From Chamaecyparis obtusa (taxonomy: Eukaryota; Streptophyta; Pinopsida; Cupressales; Cupressaceae): a DNA stretch of 64,000 nucleotides. Shown one piece after another: positions 1 to 10,618 of the stretch. The translations under genes were made by a program, and so were the position numbers. How positions within the stretch are numbered: position 1 is the stretch's first letter; the number at the start of each line of letters is the position of its first letter. The notes below the pieces were generated by a model, which saw only the letters and a list, made by a program, of their open reading frames with translations, was not told where the DNA came from and made no database searches. The stretch covers positions 567,501 through 631,500 of the forward strand of contig BSBK01003562.1 of assembly GCA_027943335.1 (NCBI GenBank), in the 5' to 3' direction.

Positions 1-1858
1 AAGGATTAACCTACGGAGAAGAAATGCTCTTTTCCTTTTGAGGAGACCCTAGATGTTCATCTATCTCATCAGTTTCCAAACTACTACTATCATCACCAAC
101 CTCAACAATAGTAGGAGCCTCTTGAGTAGCAGTGTCACCTTGTGTCTCAACAGTTCCCCCTTATGCTTGCTACTTTGGTTTCATGGCCCCAACAAGTTCT
201 TCAATTGGCTTGTCAAATTTCTCAACTTTGGCTTCTTCATTTTAACCAATCACTAGAGATGAGCCTGCTCTGTAAGTCTTTTCAAGTGGGATTTTTTTTT
301 CAGGTGGTTCATCATCTCCACCTATTGGTTGAGCTAGTCCTTTGGCCATAGATGGTGTTGGCAAATAGGAGGATGCAGGAGCACTCACTGGCTTGACTAC
401 AGGAGCTTGTTGAGGAGTTGGCTTTCTAGATCTTTTTCTCCTTCCCATCATCCACTGAACCCACCTATCAGTTCTTGTAATGAATTTAGCAGTTAAGGTC
501 TCCAAATCTTCTATGGGTTGATCTTGAACTGGTTCAGAGCTCACAAGATAGGGCCTGATCTGATCTTGATATGTGTTAGTATACATATGTTCTCCATCAT
601 CAACAATTCCTTCATCATTAATGTTGACATTGAACAACTTGATTTTTTCAATAGTCAATTTGCAGTAAAACCTCTCTCAGCTTTTTAACTAATCCTTGCA
701 GTTCACCCAATAATCTTCAAGTTCGGGGATGTGCTTGACCTTGATGTGAAGCTGTATGCTCCAATAGTGACAGGGAATTCATAGCCTTTCTTCTTAAGTC
801 CCACACTAATTAGGTTCACTTGCAACATCTACCAGATCACCTCTACGAGCATGATCATGTCATCAGGGTACCGTGGTAGCTTCATGGGAAAATCATCAAA
901 ACCTGCAAGATGAAGGTATGAGAAACTAGCAAATTGAATGAGGAAGCTCCCAAATTGGGTGATGAATTCCATGGCCTCTGGTGAGAACCTTTGCTCTAGG
1001 CATCCTTGTAGTTCTCTGCACAACCTCATTGTAAATGAGTCATTAACTTTAATGAACTCGGCATAGATATTTCATAACTTTAAATGAGGAAAGAAATCAT
1101 AAATTTTCACATCATCTTCATATTCTTCTAGCCTAGGGAGTCCTAGCCATACTTGCAATGTAGCTAAAACATAGATTAAACAAGAAGACATATAAAATTT
1201 GTTCTAGTACTTGGTGAGACTCAAGGCATTGGACAAATTTTCACTTACCACTTGAGCCCAGTCTATATAATGATGCTCAACACATATTACCTGGACCAAG
1301 AAGAAGTAGTGTTCTATGAAATTCAATGCATCACTTTCAGCTTTTATCTTGTGAAGGAGCACTAGGATTTTGACCCTTCAGATCTATCCCAAAAAGTGTC
1401 TTTGGCACTTTTCCCTTTATGCTTCTAGCCTTCCGAAACCATGAGTTCATGATCTCTTTCCTCCACCTCATCTTCTTTTCATTATATTCTAAAACTTCGA
1501 TCGAGAAGTTCACATTTGAAAATTTCGCTCGCTCTAGGATACAAAGACTGTTCTGCATAGACTCTCTATCAATGGAGATGAGTACTGTGTCATTCGGCAG
1601 CAAAATCTATTTTGTATCTGGATTGAATCTGGTTATAAATTCCCAGATTAGTTCAGGAGCTTGCACTACAATAAGAAATCCAACAACTTTGACCAAAATG
1701 CTACCTTTGAGCTTTTGTGTCATGGGGTGGATATTTTCTTCATTCAATCTTTTGTTTAGATTGCCCAGATCATAGAATCTGAGGAATGTATCTGTCAAAT
1801 TTTTCCATTCAGATGTAACCCCGTTCAACCCATTGAAACCCATGAATCTAGTGGCCAT
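1..1858 (-). pseudogene. LTR-embedded long reading frame, left copy (broken, partial)
   Basis: This is an unrecognised protein read on the minus strand from an ATG at 1856-1858 (start MATRFMGF). It is carried in fragments at 1858-1607, 1603-1337, 1029-829 and 658-242. The fragment ending at 1607 and the next are in the same frame, separated by one stop. The 829-1029 fragment is shifted, and a deletion of about 120 bp near 760 removes part of the frame. The C-terminal half is charged and Pro/Ser/Ala-rich after a basic GRRKRS stretch. It matches the right-LTR copy over its whole length, but the stops fall mostly at different places in the two copies. I recognise no domain. It is not a shadow of another gene, because no other frame here has a sensible product. 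Confidence 0.55.
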
Positions 1859-3108
1859 AGCTTCTGATTATGCTTTTGATTTACTGTTAAGAAGCTTTGG
1901 AGAATGCCATAAGATGATTTTTGAAATTGTGGGAAATCAAAGGCATATAAAAAAGATGTGAGCAAATGGTAATTTTTTCTTGATAGCTTGAGTCTTTTAT
2001 AAACAACCAGCTCCCTTACTGTTACTTTCCATATCTCGCACCACATGAGTGAGAGATTTTCAAAAATATCCATTAAAGTTCTAATGTTAAGATTTGAATT
2101 AAATGCACCTTATTAACGGCCTTAAGAAATCACTTTTACCCATTTGGAGTAGCTGTAATGGTAACTTAATTGATGTAGTAGATTTTTACTTTTTCGCTTC
2201 TCTCCATTCACCACTTTTGTCAGAAAACTTACTTCGAAGGTAGAGACCCAACTGTGGAGAAGCTGGGGAGTGATTTTTTGAAAATTTGCAATTGACCCAT
2301 TTCTTTAGCAATTTCTTTTAGATGTCAAAGCAGGCTATCTTCATCATAACAGATTATTTAATGCCTATGATTTCTTGTGCTTATTCCTTCACAAGTTGTT
2401 GCTTCTTGAAAACTGACCTTCTCAGGTGATTTTTCAATAAGGGATAAGCTAAAAACTAATTCCCCAATAAAGGTCTCTTACTCACTCTCTCATATTCTAA
2501 GACTATTTTATCCACTGTAGGGGCTCAATCTCATTTCCTCAAAATCTAGATGCTTGGCTTTTGGGATTCTCTGTTACACTTTCCACTATCCTTTAGAAAA
2601 AAACTTCTATAGGAAAAACTTTGCAAGCATGGAAGTTCATCACAGCTTCTCTGCCAAGCTACTTTTCTAGACCCAACTCGCCCTTAACCTGAGAATCTCG
2701 ATCTCTAGGCCTTGTCTATGCACTTGATGATTCATGTGTTCTCTTCCCATGGAAAGTTACCCTCATGGGTCAAAACCCACCGAGGAGAAGGTGATTTTCA
2801 ATTTTCTAAGAAAGGGGGAAAATGTCATTTTAGAGCTTCACATTTGTATGAATACCATCGATCAGAACTAAAAGAAAAAGAGTCTTTATCAAATTAGGAA
2901 CTATAACTTACCCATTCCTAGGATGAAATTAAAAACCACCCCAGCTTAAAGGTAGAAAGAAGGCATGAAGGGATAATTCGATAAAGACCACCTATCCTAG
3001 GGGGCTTCTTGACTTAGACTCTTATTTATTACCTCAAAATTCATGACTCAATCTTACACAAGGTATTCACTTTTGTTTTAAAGGAGGAAGAACAAAAGTG
3101 GGGCAACA
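1..3108 (-). repeat. Element 1 3' LTR, partial (left copy)
   Basis: This is a direct copy of about 28567-31802 with roughly 10% differences where I compared them. On the element's strand it starts TGTTGCCCCAC, and it continues past the left window edge. A TATA-like stretch (plus strand tcttttataaac, about 1993-2004) matches the one at 30691-30703 in the right LTR. The LTR-embedded reading frame begins at 1858, close behind this TATA. Confidence 0.85.
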
Positions 3109-3320
3109 ACTGACTCTATTTGGGGACTTGGATATGATCATATCTAATCAAGGAATCCAAATCTCTGGTTTCACAAAGATAAATGAAAATGTGACTCACA
3201 ACAAAACTAAACCAAAGGAAGGGAACAGGAAGGGAAAGACAAAGCGAGGAAAAACTAAACTAAGGAAAATAGAAATGGGAACTAAACGTAACTATCATAC
3301 AATATAGGGGTTACCTGCTT

Positions 3321-4655
3321 TCAATTTACAACTTGATACAATTTCAAATCTTGACCATTATAGGTCAAGGGTAGTACCTCACCATTGAGATATGCCAATT
3401 TGAAATAATTTCTATCAAAGGCTTGATGGATGATGAATGGTCCTTTCCAGAGTATCTCAAATTTTCCATGCATCCCTTTAGGCACCCTTTGTTTATCCCA
3501 TAATAGAACTGAATCTCCAACCATGAACTTCCTTGGCCTGGTTTTCTTGTCAAAGAGATTCTTTACCTACATCTGATGTTCTGTGATATGATCAACAATC
3601 TTCTCTTGTTCTTCCTCAAGTTTATTCAGATATAGAATTCATTTTTCCAACCCATCTTTATAGATGCCATCTTCTACCACCATTCTCAACTTGTTAGTAG
3701 CCAATTCCAGAGGCAGGGGAAGGCTTGCCTCAACTCTGTATACCAGCTCAAAAGGTGAAATACCAATCACCCTCTTTGGAGTTACTCTATCAGCCCAGAG
3801 TGCTTCGTGAATTTTCTTATGCCAAGTCCTCTGGTTATCTGATACAAGTTTTCTCACTATATTTACCAGGTTCTTATTACTTGATTCAGCTTGACCATTT
3901 CCTTGTGGGAAATAGTCAGACAAATGACTAGCAGTTATGCCGTACTTGAAATATAATTTAGTAATTTTAGCTAAAGAAAAGTAAGTTGCATTATCCATAA
4001 CTAGTTTAACAGGCACACCAAATCTTACCATGATGTTCTCCTTAATGAATTCTCACACTACTTTGGAAGTAGTTCTCTTAGTGGCCTTTGCCTCCACCCA
4101 TTTCATAAAATAATCAGTTGCAGTGATTATATAAGTGTGACCAGTGCTTGATGTAGGATTGATAGGCCTGATAAAATCGAGGCCCCATTGCTGAAAGGGA
4201 CCTTCTATTATTACTGGTTTGAGAGGAAGGGGTGCTAGTTGAGGTCAGCCCATGAACATCTTACATTTTTCACACTTGGCCACCCAATGATACGTGTCCT
4301 TGAACATTCTTGGCCGATAATAGCATTGTCTCAATATCTTGAATGTAGTTACAGAGGATGAAAAATGCCCACCACAAGCTTCGTCATGGAATGCTTTTAA
4401 TAATCTCTCTTGTTGTTGCTTGTCCACACATCTGAGAAAAGTCCCCTCTACAGATCTTTTGTATAACATCCCTTCCCAAATGACATATTTAGCAACTTTC
4501 AACCTCAAGTCTCTGCTTTGCTTAGTTTTCAATCTTTTAGGGCATTCACCATAAGTCAAGAAATATACGATGTCTTCAAACCATGGGTCTTGTAAACCCA
4601 CTGCTAAAACTAGTTGTTTTGTTTCAGGCTGGTCATCTCCTTCACTTTCTGCCAT
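3321..4655 (-). pseudogene. Element 1 integrase (zinc-binding, core, C-terminal parts)
   Basis: Integrase inserts retrotransposon cDNA into the host genome. Three fragments in one frame cover it: 4655-4245 (zinc-binding domain with H...H and CEKCK), 4031-3639 (catalytic core with VMDNATYF holding the second Asp and GNGQAESSNK holding the Glu), and 3524-3321 (C-terminal WKGPFII, the GPY/F-type motif). The core part carrying the first Asp, between 4245 and 4031, reads in the same frame but has stops. This frame is shifted relative to the upstream RT part, with the break near 4840 in the RNase H. No chromodomain follows, as expected for Tat-clade elements. The protein cannot be functional as it stands. 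Confidence 0.85.
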
Positions 4656-4699
4656 AGGTTTTCACAATGCACTGCCTCGTACCAATTTTGTTGGCTTAA

Positions 4700-5920
4700 T
4701 CTCTATATCATATTCTTGTGTTTTAGCTACCTAAGCCCCTCTATTATTAGATCCTATATCTTGCTGGGTTACTATACTCTTTACTGCAATGTTAGGAACA
4801 AACACAACGGAGTGAGAATGTAAGATATAAAATCTGAATATCTTAGCTCATGATTTTTTAGTGGTGTGCTCATAAAGGCAATAGGAGCCTAAATTCCTTC
4901 TCTATTTTCTTGCATAAGGATAGTTGACAATGTATGTTCAGATGCATAACAATAAATCATGAAATCCTTCTTGTAATCTAGGTGACATAAGATGGGAACG
5001 TTGGCTATAGCATCTTTTATATCTTGGAAGGCTCTTTTACCAGGGTCATTCCATTTGAAATTCTGATTACCTTTCATCATGTCCACAATACACTTGGTGA
5101 TTTCTAAAAAATTAGGGACAAATCTTCTGAGAAAATTTACTTGACCGAAGAATGACTTCACTCCAGTATTACTTACAGGTAAACTTAGCCTTTGAATGGC
5201 TTTGACTTATTCTGGGTCGATCTTGATGCCTTCTTGTGATACAATATGATCCAGTAGTTTTCCTTCGGTAACATAGAAAATTGACTTCTTAGGATTTAAA
5301 GAGATCCCATGTTCTCTACACCTTCACAATACTCTTTCCAAATCCTTAACATGATCACTTCTTTTCTTAGAGAACACTGTTAAGTCATCCAAATATATGA
5401 CAATGATCTTATCTTTCATATCAGCAAAAGACAAATCCATACCTCACTGAAATGTAGCACCAGTGTTGATAAGGCCAAACGACATTCTATGGTATGCAAA
5501 TGTGCCCCAGGGAGTGGTAAATGTGGTCTTGGGCTGGTCTTTCTCTTCTACCTCTACTTTGTTGTAGCTTGAAAATCCATCAAGCATAGACATCATTTCA
5601 ACCCCTACAACTATCTACAACAAGTGATCCATGTTGGGGAGTGTGTAGTTGTCTTTTAAAGAAGCTTGATTTAAATTTTTGAAGTCTACACATATCCTTA
5701 TTTCTCCATTCTTTTTCCTCACAAGGACAATGTTTTCTATCCATGTAGAGTGGTGGATAGGGTAAATAATCCTAGCTTTGAGCATTTTTTCAACTTCTCT
5801 AAAAATAGCATCTGCCACTTTTGGATTGTAATTTCTTTGTTTCTATTTGAAGGGGGTAGCATCAGGTTTTAGGGGAATTTGATGCTTGAAATTTCCTCCC
5901 ATGAAGCTTTTTAAATCTTC
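4700..5920 (-). pseudogene. Element 1 reverse transcriptase and first (gypsy-type) RNase H
   Basis: Reading leftwards, the RT begins around FSWSYEDLKSF. It continues through VLVRKKNGEIRICVDFKNLN (fragment 5818-5615) and the catalytic block VIYLDDL (near 5385), so the active-site residues Y-x-D-D are kept. The gypsy-type RNase H follows in 5161-4889 (KKDFMIYCYASEHTLSTILMQ) and continues to about 4700. Several in-frame stops lie between, and near 4840 a deletion with frameshift removes part of the RNase H (HELRYSDF joins YILHSHS). The RT is in the same frame as the protease and aRNH upstream. Confidence 0.85.
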
Positions 5921-6865
5921 ATAACTCCAAGAAAAGACATCTTGGTATTCCAAAAAAAGCCTTCTAGCTTTCACTTTCTCCTCGGGCATGCAACACTTCC
6001 GTATGTTTATCATTCTGGGATTTGACTCATTCCCAATGTTCATCCCTTCATATTCCCAGGTCATAAGACCTTTCTCTATCCTTTTCCTCTTAACATAATT
6101 ATCATGATGATTGAAAAATTTCTCCAATGATATAAAATATAGGGGATTGACACTACCTTGTAATTGAGTCACACTTGGTTTATCCTTCTTTTGTTTCTTG
6201 GGATGATCTTGTGAGAGATCATTTGGCTTTGCTTTAGGGGGACTATCATTATCTTCAAGGAAGAGCTTCAGGAATTTTTCATCGTCAAATACTTGCCAAT
6301 CATCTATGTTATAAGGTATTGATGGCCTATACATCACCTCTACCTGGTACTTCTTCTCTTTAAATTCTAGATTAGGTAGTAGTAAGGAAGCGAAAACTGC
6401 TAGTGAATCTGCTTTATAGTTTAATTCTCTAGGGACATATTCGATTACAAAGGCATCCAATCCTTCGATCTCATCCCACACTCTATTTTTGTAACTCTTC
6501 AGCTTCCAATTTTTGACAGAGTATTGACCTTTGATCTAGCGCACAATCAACTCAGCATCGCCTCAAGCTTTTAGAACTTTTACCCACTTTTCCTTCGCAA
6601 CAATTATTCCGAGTAACAATGCCTCATACTTAGCCATATTATTGGTATTTGTAAACTCTAGTTTGAAAGATATTGGCTCAAGTTCACCTGTGGGTAGAAT
6701 TAATAACACTCCTGCACCAGACCCAGAGGAAGAACAACTACCATCAAATTCCAGTGTCCAGACTTCTAGAATCTTATCCTTCTCAGAGGCCTCAACTTTT
6801 TCTTCTTCTCCTTCAGGTTCATAAACAACACCTTGGGTAAACATCATATAATTACCAAAATCCAA
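5921..6865 (-). pseudogene. Element 1 plant/archaeal-type RNase H (aRNH) located upstream of RT
   Basis: RNase H degrades RNA in RNA-DNA hybrids. The four acidic active-site residues can be followed in order: D in WTLEFDGSCSS, E in MAKYEALLLG, D in GDAELIV, and D in YKADSLAVFASLL. Spacing and flanking residues match the extra RNase H of Tat elements rather than the gypsy RNase H, which is present separately after the RT. The frame is the same as that of protease and RT, with stops at about 6563-6565 and one or two more before 6481. A linker of about 150 residues (Lys/Pro-rich, QDHPKKQKKDKP) leads into the RT. The usual Tat order puts this domain after the gypsy RNase H, so its place here, between protease and RT, is unusual. 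Confidence 0.85.
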
Positions 6866-7762
6866 TTATTGGTATAGAATTTGAGCTTTCAGATCATCAG
6901 ATTTCAGAACTGTGAACTTTGACTTCTCCTCAGGTTCTAGTTTAACCTTCTTGTTTCCCACAGGAATCACCACCTGGGACCAATCCAATTTAATTTCCCC
7001 ACCCATGTCTCTGCAAAAAATCCTACTTAGTAGTATTCCATAGCTTTTCGGTATATCTACAACAAGGATTGCCACAAGCATCTTTTTTTCAGGATGGGTA
7101 GCTAGAGCTACTTGGGCATCTTTAATTTGGCCAAGTAGAGGAACTTGCTTAGCATCCATAGAATAGCATCTACCATGGACTTTTGTCATGGTAAGGCCTA
7201 AGGCTTTGGCCATAGGGGAAGGCATCACATTTTCAGAGGTACCTGAATCTATGATAAAGTTCCTAAGTTTACAACCATTGATATACAGGGAGACATAAAA
7301 TGGTTTGGGTTTTTGACCCGGGAAGAGAGCTAGCATAGTGGTTTCCCCTTGTTCAAATAGTTTTGCTAGTGAGGAATCATCCTCATCAAAAGAAGTGACA
7401 TTATGATTCAATTTAATACTATCTCCCTTTAAGTAATCTATGAATCTTTTCAATTCAGCTGGATTCAACCTTAAATAATCTATGGGAGAAATTTGGATCT
7501 TGGAATTTTTATAGAACTGAATGAAATCAAAGAAATCATTTTCCTTATCTGGCTGTGAGATTTTCATTCCCTGAATGCTTTCTCTCATACCTGAAGGAGA
7601 TGCATCATTGGTTCCCACTGAAGGAATGATAATGGGAGTTTTGTCTTTTTGGCTCTGAGTTAGGACTGCATAGTTGGTGCCATCTACGGTAGTGTAACAC
7701 TCCCCTTGCTTCTTAGAATCGGATTTATACTCAAAAAATAAATTTATAGAGTCACCATGCAA
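6866..7762 (-). pseudogene. Element 1 aspartic protease region
   Basis: This 298-residue open stretch holds the retroviral-type protease active site FIIDSGTSENVMP (D-S-G) about 170 residues in. The downstream flap-like region ends in SYGILLSRIFCRDMGG, which corresponds to the ILLGRPW block of related elements. The protease cuts the Gag-Pol precursor. It continues in frame, through a stop, into the aRNH. It joins upstream to the Gag C-terminus through short stop-containing sequence at 7763-7819. The Asp-Ser-Gly triad is intact, but the polyprotein around it is broken. Confidence 0.8.
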
Positions 7763-7796
7763 GTATGAATCTGGTTAATTGTCTAGTATTGTAGTA

Positions 7797-8231
7797 TCTA
7801 ACTCGTTGGTAGATAATAACTACATCATGCGAGCTATTTCAGGACAGCTCTCACCATTATAGTCTGTCATTACATGAAATACGCACATATTTCCTTTCTT
7901 AGAAGGAGCCTCAATTGCAAGCCTCTGTTGTGGAGTAGGTAATTGTCGTGTTATGCTATCAGTATTCCTACTATTCTGATCTTGAAATGATTTCTGGTAT
8001 GGATTGTTAAACTTGGGGAGTTTCCTTTTTAAAGCAATGATTTCATTGGACATTTTCTACATCATCTCATTAGTCGATGTAGTACCACTTGAACTAGCAC
8101 CTGTTTGTATCTCTCTTTTCCACCTGCCAGTAGAAATCATGTCAGCTTCCAATTCAATGGTTGTTCTCTGAGCATTATACAAATCTGTAGGTCGTGCTCT
8201 TCTCAAATCATAGTTTATGTCTGGTGGCATA
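7797..8231 (-). pseudogene. Element 1 gag, C-terminal part
   Basis: This is the Gag tail on the minus strand. It includes a basic, Gln/Asn-rich stretch and a Cys/His segment (CVFHVMTDYNGESCPE) that looks like a zinc-knuckle remnant. A stop at about 8054-8056 separates it from the sequence up to 8231. The gene is cut here by element 2, and the other half is at 25471-26448. The flanks of the insertion (GCATA at 8227-8231, ACATA at 25466-25470) are the probable target duplication. Confidence 0.75.
8227..8231. repeat. Probable target site duplication of element 2 (left)
   Basis: GCATA here and ACATA at 25466-25470 agree in four of five bases and flank the two outer LTR ends. Removing the element rejoins element 1's gag. 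Confidence 0.6.
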
Positions 8232-9229
8232 TGTACACACTAAAATATGCACTTCTATGAACCATTACTTGCAAGGTTGCTCAAGAGTGAGGCCTCACAA
8301 AGCGGCTCATAGCTCTCTATGCATGGAGTTGCAAGGGACTATGAGTTTTGCTCTCAGCTAGAGCTACAAGAAATTGACCTTGCTAGTCAACCATACAATG
8401 AGAGATTCAAGTGAAGACAAGGGCAACAATGCCAATATCTCCAAGAATCTAATATGAAATGCAATGCAATGCAACTAAGATGAAGATGCAAATGTGCAAG
8501 CTATGCTATGAAAATGGAAGTACAAACTAAGCTATGAAAGGAAATAGCAATGGATTACAATGCCTCCTATTTAAACTATGTGAGCTTATTCTATTGCATA
8601 AAAGGAAATCTAATCTATGATGCCATGAATGTAACTATGAAAGTAAAACTATTATGAAATGCAACTAAAATGATGAAAGCAACAAGTCTTCAATGTCTTC
8701 AAAAAGCTCCAAATGTACCTAGAAAACCTGCAGCATAACAATAGCATAAAACATGAATATGCAAATAAAGGAAAGAGCTCTCCTTTTATAAGAAATGAGG
8801 TGAAATGGACCATTGAGATTAAGAGGCAAAAGTCTTAATCAGCGGTGGAGGTTGAAAGAGGAGCAATCCATGTGCACAAACATCCTCCAATGAGAGTGAA
8901 GTGTTGACTTTTGAGCCTCATGTGAGACAAAAAGTGCTTTTTCCCTTTTTTATAAAATAGGAATAATGTTTTATTTGTGCAACTTAGGATAAGAGGAAAG
9001 TGGGGGCTTTTTATTTAATTAAAAGGGGAGGAAATATTCCTTTTAATCAAATAAAGACTTAGGATAAATGGTTAGCCCAAGGATAAAAATCCAATATATG
9101 ATCGAAATTAAGATTTGATCAAGAAATTGATAATGTTGAAAATATTGATTATTGATCAAAATGATTCAAGGTTGATAAATCAAATAAAATGGGGCCTAAA
9201 GTCTAGGCGACCATTTTTGGGTGCATACA
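8232..9229 (-). repeat. Element 2 3' LTR
   Basis: It starts TGTACACACTA and ends GCATACA on the plus strand (TG...CA). It is 998 bp and nearly identical to 24468-25465. A TATA box on the element's strand (CTTATAAAAGG) lies at 8782-8792. Confidence 0.95.
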
Positions 9230-9242
9230 TTTGCCCCTCTTT
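9230..9242 (-). other. Polypurine tract of element 2
   Basis: On the element's strand this reads AAAGAGGGGCAAA directly before the 3' LTR start. This is the normal primer for plus-strand DNA synthesis. Element 3 has AAAGAGGGGCAAAA at the same place (33914-33927), and element A a mutated form at 50603-50617. Confidence 0.85.
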
Positions 9243-9829
9243 GACTAATGTGTGATCGATTTGGGAACACATGTAGTCAAAGAATGAAGTTGCAATGTGA
9301 GATCGATTTGGGATCACAAAACAACTCAGATGTGAGATCGATTTGGGATCACATCCGAACAAAACATAAACAAAAGCTTAGACCAACACCATCGCTGCTA
9401 GGTGCAAATCAAGCTTTAGACAAAACTATCACCGTCGCTGCTAGGCAATAATCAATGTCTAAAAATGAGAGATAAGAATCTCAAGTTTTGAGCAAAATCT
9501 CACAAAAGATGTCTGAATCAAGAACATCAAGAAATCAGGGATGAGAATCCCATAGGTACTGCCCCCTCGGAATCGAAATCGAAATCAGGTAGAGGAGAGA
9601 CAGCAAATGGATAAAGATTGGATCAAATCATAATCGAATGTAAGGGTCAAATAGGTAAACCATTAGGTAATAGAACATGCCCCAGCCTGACTGGAAAGAT
9701 GTAGTCAACGCGAGAAATGAGGGAATGAAATGGATATGAATGAAAGACTAGAAGCATGGAAAGATGACGGTGCCCCAACAAAGATTAAAAGATTAGGCCT
9801 CAAAAGATCAGCCAACTGCGCAGAAGGGG
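9243..9829. repeat. Non-coding 3' region of element 2 with three ATCGAT-centred 23-bp repeats
   Basis: There is no gene here. A 23-bp unit with the core GATCGATTTGGGA and TGTG/CACA ends occurs at 9249-9271, 9296-9318 and 9331-9353. Two copies of the shorter motif TCGCTGCTAGG follow (near 9391-9401 and 9434-9444). The rest is purine-rich, low-complexity sequence leading into the antisense promoter. Confidence 0.7.
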
Positions 9830-10010
9830 GGGAAGATTTTGAAACGCAATTTTGATTATGAAAATGACCTCAGATTTCAATTTCGAGTCCGAAAATGGAT
9901 CCAGGACGTCGAAATTAGCTAGGGGGCAATTTTCGCGCAATTTCGAAGTGTTTTGAAAATTAGGTCAAAAAGTCAAAATGCTATAAAAGGGGTCAAAATG
10001 TCATTTTCAA
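9830..10010 (+). promoter_or_regulatory. Antisense promoter of element 2 (TATA box at 9982-9989)
   Basis: This block of about 180 bp is conserved in three elements: here, at 34761-34950 in element 3, and reversed at 49575-49790 in element A. Shared words include GAAATTAGC, GCAATTTTC, GAAAATTAGGTCAAAA and TCATTTT. Here it contains TATAAAAG at 9982-9989; the same place holds TATATAAG at 34902-34909 and ATATAAG (minus) at 49640-49646. It reads towards the PMD gene, against the element's own gag-pol. Sequence conservation plus a fixed TATA makes it a promoter candidate. Transcription is inferred. Confidence 0.65.
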
Positions 10011-10149
10011 AAATCATTTGTCTTTTAGTGATTTGAGAATTTCAGAGCTTTAGAGAGAGAAAATAGCTCAGCAAGCAGGAGTTCCCGTCCACAGGCATCG
10101 ATTCGAGCGCGCCCGGTTGCACAACCGGCCACCACACTATCCTGCCCCG

Positions 10150-10618
10150 GTATGTTTTCAAAAAACTCGATCTTTTTGGTCATTTCTAGCATTTAATAGC
10201 TTCTTTTAGCACATTTTTTTCAAATTTCAAATTTCAAAATTTTATGCTGAGCGAAATATCGCGCGATACTTTAGAAGTATCGCACGCTTTGGGGAGAAGT
10301 ATCGCGCGATACTTCGCGTGTCCCAAAAGTATCGCGCGCTTTAGACAACAGTATCGCACGATAATGAGCAAAAGATCACGCGATACTGGGCGAAGTATCG
10401 CTCGACATAAGGTTTATCGCCCTACTATAGGGAGAAGTATCGCACGATACTTCTCCAAAAAAAGAATATCGCCCAAGTGGAAAATTTGATATTTAACGCA
10501 TTTTTGAGCAGAAATGACATGGGTCTAGACAATGTTATGTTTTTAAGATGTTTTTATACTGAGTTTTTGGACATCCATCATGATATGTACTAACAACGGG
10601 TTTGGTTTTGGCTTGCAG
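10150..10618 (+). other. Predicted intron 1 of the antisense PMD gene, with palindrome cluster
   Basis: Donor CCCCG|GTATGT at 10150, branch-point-like TACTAAC at 10588-10594, and acceptor TTGCAG at 10613-10618 match plant consensus. The upstream exon (about 10010-10149) is open in the frame that continues into exon 2 but shows no in-frame ATG. The intron holds about ten copies of GTATCGC/GCGATAC within 230 bp. These include a perfect 18-bp palindrome (10297-10314) and a 26-bp near-perfect one (10431-10456). The small ORF of 81 codons here is just these repeats translated. Confidence 0.65.
10257..10480. repeat. Palindrome cluster 1 of element 2 (TATCGCGCGATA type)
   Basis: The core TATCGCGCGATA at 10257-10268 recurs in extended form AAGTATCGCGCGATACTT at 10297-10314. 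Variants with one or two changed bases fill the stretch to 10480. The cluster is CpG-rich in an AT-rich context. Two more clusters of the same motif lie in the leader of the same element (22460-22700, 24125-24352). Confidence 0.85.

Noticed and set aside
3098..3307. 69-codon ORF, Lys/Arg-rich, next to the left LTR
   Set aside because: Low-complexity purine-rich sequence overlapping the LTR end, with no homologue in the other copies.
10257..10480. Repeat clusters as a CRISPR array
   Set aside because: Units are palindromic, irregular in length and spacing, and lie inside a plant retrotransposon.
10244..10489. 81-codon ORF with repeated SIARYF-like peptides
   Set aside because: It is the palindrome cluster in translation, lies in a predicted intron, and its repeats read through all frames equally.
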